Shown: positions 11,934-23,900 of the stretch, in pieces
How the letters are laid out: every line of letters begins with the position of its first letter
Position numbering within the stretch: position 1 is the first letter of the stretch
Source of the DNA: Bolinopsis microptera
Taxonomy: Eukaryota; Ctenophora; Tentaculata; Lobata; Bolinopsidae
Length of the DNA: 64,000 bases
NCBI RefSeq assembly: GCF_026151205.1
Contig: NC_087083.1
Span: forward strand, 7,110,460-7,174,459
Reading direction: 5' to 3'
Position numbers and translations under genes: made by a program
Notes under the pieces: model-generated
Told to the model about the DNA's origin: nothing
What the model saw: the letters and a program-made list of their open reading frames with translations, nothing else
The model's database searches: none

Positions 11934-14900
11934 CTGAATTTAATATGTTAAAAGTGAGGTTGTTTGTGAAAATAAAAGTTTAAATTTATTATAAGTAAAA
12001 CCAACCTCTGAACTTCCTCAAAATGGTTAAGAATAAGAGTGTCTGATAAAAATAAAACCAACCTCTGAACTTCCTCAAAATGGTTAAGAATAAGAGTGTC
12101 TGATAAAAATAAAACCAACCTCTGAACTTCCTCAAAATGGTTAAGAATAAGAGTGTCTGATAAAAATAAAACCAACCTCTGAACTTCCTCAAAATGGTTA
12201 AGAATAAGAGTGTCTGATAAAAATAAAACCAACCTCTGAACTTCCTCAAAATGGTTAAGAATAAGAGTGTCTAAAATTGGCCCGTCGTCGTCACCTCCAA
12301 TTCTGGGACACTCTAAAAATACAGTATAACCGTCTTTACCGCGTGAAATGTACTCCTTTACTGCTACTTTGTAGATCTGTGGGAGAATGACTGAATGAGG
12401 CGTTATCAGTATATGGAAAGATAAGAAATATGGTGAAGAGTGGGGAGATAAGAAATATAGTGAAGAGTGGGGAAATAAGAAATATTGTGAAGAGTCAGAA
12501 GATTAGAAATATGGTGGAGAGTGGGGAGATTAGAAATATGGTGAAGAGTGGGAAGATTAGAAATGTGGTGAAGAGTGGGGAGATTAGAAATATGGTGAAG
12601 AGTGGGAAGATTAGAAATATGGTGAAAAGTCGGAAGATTAGAAATATGGCACTGAAGATTGGGGAGATTAGAAATATGGTGAAGAGTGGGAAGATTAGAA
12701 ATATGGTGAAGAGTGGGGAGATTAGAAATATGGTGAAGAGTGGGGAGATAAGAAATATGGTGAAGAGTGGGAAGATTAGAAATAAGGTGAAGAGTGGGAA
12801 GATTAGAAATAAGGTGAAGAGTGGGGAGATTAGAAATGTGGTGAAGAGTGGGGAGATTAGAAATATGGTGAAGAGTGGGAAGATTAGAAATATGGTGAAA
12901 AGTCGGAAGATTAGAAATATGGCACTGAAGAGTGGGGAGATTAGAAATATGGTGAAGAGTGGGAAGATTAGAAATATGGTGAAGAGTGGGGAGATTAGAA
13001 ATATGGTGAAGAGTGGGAAGATTAGAAATAAGGTGAAGAGTGGGGAGATTAGAAATATGGTGAAGATTTGAAAAACGAAAGTTTCTTCATTAAGTAGCAC
13101 ATATTATATTAGAGAAATATACGATTTCCCAATTCACCATAGAAAACTTTTGACAAATAACTTAAAACCTACTCTCTGAAGGTCGAGGGGCTCAGCCAGA
13201 ACGTAAACAGAATCTTGTAGAATTCTACTGCCGGGTTCTCTCTTAGGTTCAAACCTGAGGTTAACTGTTAGATTCACAGCTCGCTAATTTATATTGTGCT
13301 ATTACGTGAACGTGATATCATTTATCATTTATCACCAAATCCAATCAAATGTGTCAGCGACTCAGCTAGGAGTAACGTTCAATTTCAAACATTACAAGTG
13401 ACATGACGCCACACACCATTTATTACACATTTGCATTCGTTACACTTTTAAAGCTCCTCGATTTACCACTGTCACCGTGACGTGGTTGTTGCTTTTAATC
13501 GCTGGCGTGGCCAGTATTGTGGCTGGAACTGGTCCTGCCCCTCCGCCTAACCCTATCTCTAATTCTCTGGACATATTGGAACTGGAATTGGGACTGGATT
13601 AGGGACTGGACCAGAAACAGTCAAATAAACCAAAGGCCATCACGGAGAACGGGGTATACATCCTGGATCAAAGGAAAAAGAAATGTACTTTACACTACAT
13701 CGAGGATTTTATTGACTTCGATGCCGCTGAACGGCTGCTTAGTGAGCTGAATGTTGATATATCGAATTACCCTAACCAAACGAGTAGCCGTCAAGAGATA
13801 AATCTGGAGATCGAAGATGATTGCGTAGAGTCTGAGGGTCATCCAGATGACTCGACCCCGGAGAGTAACCTTAGAAATCAGATCAGCTACCTCACCAAGA
13901 AAATCGAGAAATCAGCGAGCTCAATATTTGAACTTAATACAACTATCACCAACATAGTAATCAGGCGACTCCCAAGTTATAACGATCATATCCCCTACGA
14001 AACACTAGCTGGAAAACATGGGGCGAAACCCACAGTTGCCATTCTTTCCCTTGGGGCCCCAAGATCACTCAAACTGAAACGGGGAACTAAAGTAACCCAT
14101 TTGGTGCCCATGCACTCAGGATCTCTGTGTGTTCTCTCAGGAAATTCCACTCTTGAGTACATGCATTCCATACCTAGAGGAAAGAGTGATATTCAAAACG
14201 AACAACTTCTTCTTTTTTTCATTGGATCTCCTTCAACTGCGATCGAGGAAAATTGTGTAAGTGACCAGACCTCAGTCTCATCTCTGTCAGAAACGGCTCC
14301 CTCTCAATCTTCTACAGATGGTGGATTTAGTGTAGATGACCCTTTCAGACCTGACTTTATTAACTTAGAAATAGATAATGGACTACAAATGACCCTTAAC
14401 AAGACGACGGAGATACCTGACATTATTACACATCAGCAACTTCAAGGATCTAATGTAGATGATCCCTTCAGACCTGACTTTAACTTAGAAAAAGATAATG
14501 GACTACAAATGACCTTTAACAAGACGACGGATATCCCTGACATTATTATCACCTCAACCAGCGGTCCTGATATCAAACTGACCGAAGCGCAGACCTCTTA
14601 CTTAACTGAGCAAGGCAGATCTAGTTTGTTGGATAGTAATCCAATCCTCAGGTCGCCCTCTGCGTCACTTCATCTGGATGTTAACAAAGATGATCTCAAC
14701 GTTGGCCCTGCAACTCCCGAAGACACCGAAAGGACAGTTATTCTTATGGAGAACCACACGGTCGCTCCCGAGACACTTATTACTTGTGTTGCTCATCTTC
14801 CTGAACCCATCCTCAACGAGGAACTAACGAGGAATGGGTGCTCCACAGAAGGATCTGTTACAGAAAGGAGAGCAAGAATGATGAATGTGATGTCTAGACC

Positions 14901-17900
14901 CGAAGAACCAGCAAGGAAATCTCTGAATAGGGACTTAGATTCGAAACTCCCCTCTCTCGCATGGGTCCAGACTGTTATCGAAAACCAAGTTATTGACGTT
15001 AAGCAGGAGTTGGAGAAACTTACATCTGAGGTTAACAGCCTTAAGTGCTCCGATACTAGCATCCAGCAAATCGAAAAACTACTAGAGGTTGGCAAGAAGG
15101 AAATGCAAAAGGTCAAAGACCTCTGGGAGAAAAACTTGTCAGCTACCACACGGATCAAAAACAGAGTAGACGAAGTTTTCACGGAGATTTCTATAGCGGA
15201 AACGAAAACGGACGAAGTAGACAAAAGTGTTCAAAAACTAAAGTTTGACCTCAAAAACTACTACAACAGTGCATTCTTTCGGGAAGACGGACAGCTGATT
15301 AAAGAAATTCACAAAATAGTCACTCAGTCAGAAGGATGGAATGGCGTGAGTACCGATGTCCCACCTGACTATTCCCCTAATGACGATGATTTATCACACA
15401 CTCCACCCTACCAACCTCCCTCACCCTTTCGAGATCAAAGAACTCACAGTAGAGAAAACAACCTGCTGTCCCGAAGAAACAATGGATTCAGCATGACTTC
15501 CTCGGCCTCTCGAGCTCAGATCTCTACTCAAGCTCAGAACTCCAACTTTACCAGAACTCAGAACCTCAATTTCACCAGGACTCAGAACTCCGACTTCACC
15601 ACTCGTCAAACTTCAGGATCCACCACACCCTCAAAAGTGTTCAAGACGACCCTCATCTCAGACTCAATCCTGAGACATGTCCAGGGTATGGACACCAAGA
15701 ATGCTCTCGGAAAGAACCATGAATTGACCCTAATCAACAAGCGGGACACAGGTGGACTTAAAGACCAACATGTCAAAGACGAATTATTAAGAACACAACC
15801 TGATTTCATCTATGTTCACCTAGGAGTCAATGATGCCAACCAAAACTTCGACCTAAGGGTAAGTCTCGACAACATATTTCAATTTTCACTATTCGTAGAG
15901 GAATCCCTGATAGGTACAAAGTTATTCTTCTCAATGCCGCTAATGACATCTGACAATGAAGCGAACGCAAGGATTGGGGAGATAAGGGATGCAATTTGGG
16001 AATTTGTGACCGTAACTAATAAAAACGAACGCAAACCCTTCAAAGAGCGGTCTTTGTATTATAACCCCAACGCAAACTTCATGCATGATGATCATCTGAT
16101 AGGAGAATATCACACGAACGATGGAGTCCACCTTTCAACAAGAGGCAAAGAGGTCATTCTAGGAAACTTCCGTCACAGCATCCATGAAATGACAAGACTG
16201 CTTCTCAACAAGCCAAAGAAAGTCCGTTCTACAGGGGGATTGGAACCTTCTCCTCTTAGTCGAATGTGATTACACTGACATAGATTCTCATTTATACACA
16301 TTATACCATGACTAGAAACACACAAAAAAATACACAGGTTTCAATTAATAAAAATAGCATAAAAATACTTTCTTGGAATATCCAATCGCCTTCATCAGTA
16401 GATGGGAGCAAATTTGAAATAGAATCATTTCAAAATGTTATCAAAGATCATGACATAGCCTGTCTTCAGGAAATTAGGAGAGAGGTTCACTTGGTAGGAT
16501 ATCGATCAATCTGCAACATAAGGAAAGACGGTAAATCAGGAGGTGTCGGTATCCTCATTAAAAATGAGCTTATTGAAGGGATTGAGTTTATCAAGAATAC
16601 AGAGTGTTCAGACTACCTAGTTTGTCGACTAGACAAGGATTTCTTTAACCTATCAGAAGATACATTTATAGTTAACGTTTACATTAGACCATTTAATTCA
16701 TCAGCCTCAAACCCGACTGACAATGGCAAAGATGCTCTAAAAAACATTGAAGACGTTGTGAACGAACTTCGGGAGGAGGGCGAAGTCATATTGTGTGGGG
16801 ACTTTAACTCTCGTATAGGACAAAAAACGGGTATGATAAGAGAAGACTCAACCAACGTTGTTCCCTTACCAGACGATTATGAGCCTGACAACTTTCTCCC
16901 CCGAAACTCACTAGACTCTATCACAAATACTTACGGTACACACTTTCTTAACCTAGTCAAACATAACCAACTCACTATTCTGAATGGCCGTACCCTAGGA
17001 GATCTTGTAGGAAACTTCACAAGTATCCAAAAAAATGGGTGCAGCGTTATTGATTACATTGCAGTGACCAACTCCACAAAGATCAGAATCAACTACTTCA
17101 AAATCTTGACATTCACCGAGCATTCTGATCATAAGCCCCTCAGTACTGAATTACAATGCAATAGATTCGCGATCAACAAATGCGCCCCATTACAGGACAC
17201 TTATCAGACAGCGCCAACCAGATACATTATCAACGAAGAGAACAAAGACGACTTTTTCGAAGCTCAGTCAGAAAATCTATCATTGACCTTAATCCATGAA
17301 CTTCAATCGAACATCGACTTACTCACCAATCAAAATATTTTAGCAGACAATGACCGTAATTATGAAACTGAACTCAAAGACATTAACAAACGACTTTCAG
17401 AACACCTTCGCGACATGGCCTCGAAGTGTTTCAAACAAACCAAACCACCCAAAAAATCTCACACCTCAAACAAACCTTGGTTTAACTGGAAAACGAGATT
17501 AGGTAAAAGAGAATTTCGTAAAGCTACAGATGCAACCTCAAAATTCCCGTCAAACAACCTTATACGTGAAAACTATTATCTTGTCAAGGGTAGCTATAAG
17601 CGTTTGAAGAACTCTGCCAAAAACGAATTCTTCGCACGTATGAATGAGGACATAGAGGGGGGGAAAATTCTCAACTGGCAATCTTTCAAAAAACTAAAAA
17701 ATCAGAAAAAGGAAACTTTAAATTTTGACAGTCATGATATGAATAGATTCGAGACTTTTTTTGGTAACCTATATTCCGATAACCACAAAACAATAAATGA
17801 AAATAAAAAAGTTTCTATGATTGATCAAGCTGACTTGATAAATCAAGGTGCAACTCATCCTGAGTCACTCAACTCCTTAATCACCAAAACAGAACTTGAC

Positions 17901-20900
17901 TCTAGTATAAAATCCCTAAAAAATGGTAAAGCTTCCTCACTCGACATGATTAATAACGAAATTATAAAATCTCTGGACACCAATCATAAATTGATTATGT
18001 TGAACCTCTTCAACGCCTGCTTCTCACAAGGAATTTATCCCTGGAACGTCAGCATTATATCTCCACTTCATAAAAAGGGTAATAAATCAGATCCTGACAA
18101 CTACCGTGCAGTTGCTGTCAGCAGTGTCATAGGAAAACTATTTTCAACTATTCTCTTAGAACGACTCATTCGCTTCCGCTCTGAAAACTGCCCTGATCCA
18201 CCTAACCAACTAGGCTTCACAAAGAAAGCTCAAACATACGATCACATACTAACCATGAAAACTATAGCTTCAAAATATAAACTTTTGGGGAAACCTGTAT
18301 ATGCAGTATTTGTTGATTTTAAAAAAGCATTCGACTCAGTCTGCCGTCAAGCCCTTTTCCTCAAACTCGCAAAAAATGGCATAACTGGAAACTTCTACAA
18401 TGTCCTCAAAAATATGTACTCAAACTCGTACGCTTACATAAAATTATCTGGTCACCTCAGTAAACGCTTCCAGATACGTAAAGGTACAGAACAAGGTCAC
18501 CCACTCTCACCTGATCTTTTTAAAGTTTTTCTCAGTGATATGTCCTGCCTCCTAGATTTTCCAAATTGCCCCGTACTCTCAAATTTGACTGTTAGCCACC
18601 TACTGTGGGCGGATGACCTTATACTCCTTTCACTCGACCAGGAAACCACTCAAAAGCAACTTAATATTCTCGGTAATTTTTGTAAGGAGTGGGGCATTGA
18701 AATCAATGAACTCAAAACTCAAGCAGTCATCTTTGGTAAGAAAACGTTAAAACAGGACATACAAAACATCAAATTTACACTCAACGGATCTAATCTTGAA
18801 ATTGTTGACAGTTATTGTTACCTTGGATTTGAACTTCATCAATCGGGTCAAGTACAGATCGCTCAACAAAACCTTAAAACCAAAGCAATGCGTGCATTTT
18901 TTGGCCTGAAAAGGGTTGTCATGCGTTCAAAGTTATCTTTTAAAGCACTCCTTACACTGTTCGACTCTCTCATCAAGCCCATTCTATTATATGGTGCTCC
19001 GATATGGACACCCACTAGTACGATCAATAAATCTCTTTGCAAAACGATTAACTCGACAGAAGCAACCGCTACTAACTTACTTAAAAAAATCAGCGCCTCT
19101 CTGCAAGAAAGAGTGCATATTTCATTCCTAAAATGGGCATTGGGAGTCCATCGTAAAGCATCAAATGTAGGTGTTTGGGGAGAAACAGGAAGAATTCCTT
19201 TGATTTATCAATCAATTCGCTTAACGTTAAATTACTTCAAAAGGCTAAATACAAAATCAAAGTCGAATTCGTTTGTCACTGCAGCCGTAAAAGAACAAAA
19301 ATCACTAAACTTACCTTGGTATCGATACATAAAACCACTCCTTGAACTAGATGAAATTTACAAACTAGATCACGTAACTGCGCACCGAATTCTCAATACA
19401 AATGCAGCTAACAAAGCCGCGCCCAACCCTGTAAGTGATCACAAATTATTAAAAGACTCCCTCATAAATCAGTCAAATTTTAGTCAATCCATCAAACCAC
19501 TATGCAGCAAAAAGTATAGAATTCCTAAAATCATCGAAGCTCTAACCAATCAATTCAAAAAATGTTGGCAATATCAAAAATCTACTTCTTCTAAACTCTC
19601 ATTCTATCACTCAATCAAACACACCTTCAACCGAGAGCCCTACTTATACTTATGCAAAGGCTTTTCTCGTCGTTACAGTACCACAAAACTTAGAATCAGC
19701 GCACATGATCTCCATATTGAAAGAGGCAGATACTCCAACACACCCCGTGAGCAAAGACTATGTGGTTGGTGCCAATCAAGTATGGGCGTTGAGACCATCG
19801 AAGACGAGTCGCATGTTCTTTACATATGTGACTTGTATTCAAAACAGAGGTCGAAATTAGTCAAAAATCTTTCTCAAATGCCAATCATTGAAATAAGCAA
19901 TGAAATCACCGACTCCAGCAATATCAATGAAACAAATCTCAAAGATCATCTCATGGAAATTTTGTCTCCTTACTCAACTGTAATTCCCCAAAATCACCAG
20001 AGCCTCCATATTCACTGCCACCGCTCACTTGATATTCAACCAAACACCCCACAGTATACTCAATTTCAAGAAAGGCGCTCCTATGCTGTCAACTGTGTGT
20101 GCACTTTTTTCCTTCGCTGCTCCGAAGAGCGAAATAGCTTCACCGAAGATACGCGTCAGCGTAATTCAAATGCACGAAACTTAAACAATTTTACTATCAA
20201 TTTGGTGAGAACCTCGCGAATTAGTCATAATTAAGACTCAAGGATAACCCTGGCCCTGACTTCAAGCAAAGATGATTGTTTTCATTAACTTCTGTAAACA
20301 ATTATGACGGTCCATGATAATGGATCTATAATTTAATTTTAATCCTGTGTAATCCTGTGTAAATCCTGTGTAATCCACCACGTGACATGACGTCACACAC
20401 CACTCGACATGACATCAAACACCACGTGAAATGATGTCACACACCACGTGACATGACGTCACACACCACGTGACATGACGTCACTAACTCACTGGAATTG
20501 AACTCCTGAGAGCTGCGGGAATCTGCCCTCTAACTCTGGGTATTTAGATACTCCGTTCTCTAAAGCCTTCAGCAGCTGGGACCCTGTGTAACAAGGAGTA
20601 ATTATAGGCAACTATAGGTAATTATAGGTGATTATAGGTAATTATAGGTAATAGTTAATAAACTAACTCAAATTAGTATTTGTCAGTATAAACAGTAAAA
20701 TCATTTGGTTTACCTATTAAAATTTGTAAAATTATCTTAATTCATCATACATCTTTAGAACAATGAAATATACCACGTGACATGACGTCTGACCACGTGA
20801 CATGACGTCACACATCAAGTAAGAGCTTACCTGTGCACTCTAGAAGAAGAAGCTCGTCCATTATCGGCAGAATTGCTGATAAATCTCTCATTCGGAACTT

Positions 20901-23900
20901 TCCTGGAGGAAATATACAGTCTGATCTCATCGTTCCGCTGTGGATATAATTAGGCGATAATTATGTGATAATTGGACGATAATTGGACGATAATTATGTG
21001 ATGATTAAGTGATAATTGGAAGATAATTAGGTAATAATTAGGTGATAATTGCTTTTCAACTTTTTGATTAATTAATTGATTGATCACCTGTTAAGTATGG
21101 CCACATCTGCTCGCAATGCAACTCTCATAACATCGGTTATAAAATTACCTGTCGAATAACAAAATCGTTAACTTTCATCAATTATCATTGACAATATCCA
21201 CTATCCACTAACTTAAAAAGTATGCTTTTGTATTAAACGTAAACAACTGAATAGCTTAGTTAATATTTATCATAAATTTACTTAGTTACATAAAGTAAGT
21301 GAATCAATTAAGTAATTAATTGAAGTTAAGTTAAGTTACCCATATTAGTTTCTTTAGTCCTGACTTCACTAAATCTTGTTTCCAAGGGAACCCCAAACTC
21401 TCCTATTATTTTATCCATTTGAGCGCCTACTTTTTCTGTAAAGAGTAGCGGTTATAAGTGTAATTATTAATTAAGGCTCTCCTCGTTAAGAATACGAGTG
21501 AATTAACAGCAAACACATAAGATGTGATAACTAATTAAAGGAAGAAGTTTGCGGAGGAGAAAGTTTGCGGAGGAGAAAGTTTGCGGAGGATAAATAGTTA
21601 CCTTGGTAATCAGCCACGTGCAGTTGTATATTCTCGTTCTCAGGAATCTCCGAAGTGATGATAACTTTCTCTACAATTGTTTTAACCTGGTATTGTTCAG
21701 GTCATGTGTACGGGAGTGGTTGATGGTCGAAGCTAATTGGTTATTTTTTGTCACGTGTCAAAAATATATGCCTCACTTCCCCACTAAAATTCACATTTAT
21801 AAATATTACAACGATCCAACGCGATCTATTTCCTAAATATAATACCTTATTTTCAGAGTCGATTACTAAAGTTACTTTAGACAGTTCCCTGAAATCTGTG
21901 CCACTCTTGATAATCGTTCTGTTGTTTACCTTTTGAAGTTGATAAAGTTAAACCAATGCTAGAAAATAAGTAAATTATTTCGTACTGGAGCTAGAGGGTG
22001 GTTCTTGATTAAGAGTGATTAGTGTATTAGAGTGATACGGAAGTGTTTATTAGCATGAGATTTCAAAATACATGCAGTCATTTTGCAGCGTTTCAACAAC
22101 TATTAAGAGTACACTAATATTCTGTTTTCCAGTGCATGTGTTATTATACCAGGCCATATGGTCCAATCAGAAGCTCTTAATAGCTCCAATCAGGACGCGT
22201 TTCCATGGTTACCTGTTCAACCCCGTAGTTATGGTCATGTCCTCCTAAAATGAGGTCCACGTGTTTTGCACAAGCTGCCAGTCTCCGGTCATTGTTCCAT
22301 CTCATGTGAGTCAGCGCCACCACCAGGTCAACTCCGTGTTCTTCTTTCAGGATACTTCCTGCGACAATCATCTTAGAGAGTTACCGCTTTCTGCTGCAGT
22401 GGTCAGTCGCTGTCATGTGTCAAAACAAATTTGTACCAAGTTCTGCCAGTTTTGGAGCACATTAAGATTAAACAAGTGTTAACAAATATTCTGTTCTGTC
22501 GGCTAATTGAGTTGATCCGCGTTTGAACACTAATAGTCAGAATCTGCTATTCGCATTTCGCTCAATGATTTAAAAATGATCGTTTATTCATGTAAACAGA
22601 AAAAGTCTTTCCATTCGGGCCGGTGACAAACGAGTCAAAGTTAAAATTTTTCTCGGCGGACTGAAGATGCGCGCGTGAAACCGCGTTTTACACTGCACTA
22701 AAAGCTTTTATTGCGACATTAACTACTGTTTATGTCAATGCGCGTGACGTTATATTCCAACAATCGACAGTAACTCAGAAGGACTCAGCCAGAAGGACTT
22801 TCGACAAAACTGTTTACTGTACCAAATGGAATGGTCGAAAATCGAGTGTTTTAGTGAATAACTTAGAATATATTTTCGATTTTCTCAAGATCTGACTGAT
22901 AGATTTTCTTTAAACTTTCCAGATATTTATATGGCTATATGAGAGATAATATGTGAGAGTTTGGGAGAATTTATAGGTGCCAAACTTGAGATATGACTTC
23001 AAACACAAGAAAATATCTCAAATTGGCGGTTTCTAGCGGAACGCAGGCATATATTTATCAAAGCTTTCTTTGGGAATAGAACTTTTTGTGTCTTGCAGAA
23101 AAGGTTCCAAACAACACAATATTCAGGTCTGCCTCATTGATTAATTTATATTAATTAACTAATCGGTTTCTTAACAACTACAAACCATAATGATCGGCTG
23201 CTTCCACATAGTCTTGGTACTCTATCTCCGACATCTCAATCGTACTCAATGTTTCCATCCAACCTGACTCTACCAGTCCCAATACTCCCACCTGAAATTA
23301 ACACGTGACTATCATGATTGATTAGTTATAATTATAAATAACTTCAATCAACTACCATGCTAGGGTAAATGTAACATGATATACATTATATTTGAATCTG
23401 AACTGGTTTTGAACAAATTCTTAACCGATGAGCAAAGAAAATGAGTGGAAAATATAGTAGACTGCTCCTTCATAAATTTTTGTAAAGACATTTTAAACCG
23501 TTTCAATGTATCGTGAACACCATGTATTAATGCTTTTCAATTTTCAAACAAAGTTACAACGAATTCTTCATGTAGTGCATCCTGGGTTTGGACAGGATAT
23601 GCCTGTTTAAATTACATAATTCTCAATAAATGTAATAGATTTGTAGTGTTGTAATTCGTTGTAATAACCTTGATATCTTTGTACTGCAACACTAAGTACT
23701 CCATACCGTCCCCTAAGGGGCGATCTGTCTCCCTGGAAATTAAAAGATTTGTTAAATCAAGTTAACAACAATTTAGAGAATTTACCATTATAAAGTTATT
23801 ACTTAATTACAAATAGTGATATGAGAGGTTTATATGAGACGTGTTTACATATTCTTAAACACATTCACACTGATAAACCTTGACGGTTAAGTATCAGGTT

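Larger units (their letters stand above)
13419..20376 (+). mobile_element. Full-length non-LTR retrotransposon (LINE), about 6.96 kb
   Basis: Both ends are defined by comparison with the duplicated locus at about 59.9 kb, which lacks the element: the flank ...CACACACCA on the left and ACCACGTGACATGACGTCAC on the right are contiguous there. The implied target duplication is short (ACCA) or absent. Contents: about 0.2 kb 5' region, ORF1 (degenerate AlkB-like, disordered, coiled coil, SGNH), a short spacer, ORF2 (APE-type endonuclease, RT, Cys/His motif) and a 3' tail of TAATCCTGTG-type units rather than poly(A). A two-ORF structure with an esterase in ORF1 and a microsatellite 3' end fits the CR1/L2 group best; clade assignment needs an RT phylogeny. 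It lies antisense within a host intron. Confidence 0.95.

Noticed and set aside
11948-12249. Minus-strand repetitive proteins over the 57-bp array
   Set aside because: They are readthrough of the amplified exon 15 end and its intron; only the exon part is likely coding.
12430-13100. Repetitive protein frames on both strands of the 27-bp array (and at 58797-59327)
   Set aside because: The unit is nine codons long so both strands stay open; the array lies in an intron and varies freely in copy number.
13517-13750. 77-codon frame at the start of the LINE
   Set aside because: It is in a different frame from the AlkB-like reading, which has far better family resemblance over the same bases.
14793-16131. 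Minus-strand frames opposite LINE ORF1
   Set aside because: Shadows of the coding strand.
21603-21936. Plus-strand frames at 21603-21936 and 61200-61533
   Set aside because: They lie opposite exons 8-9 of the minus-strand gene, whose splice sites and family motifs are convincing.
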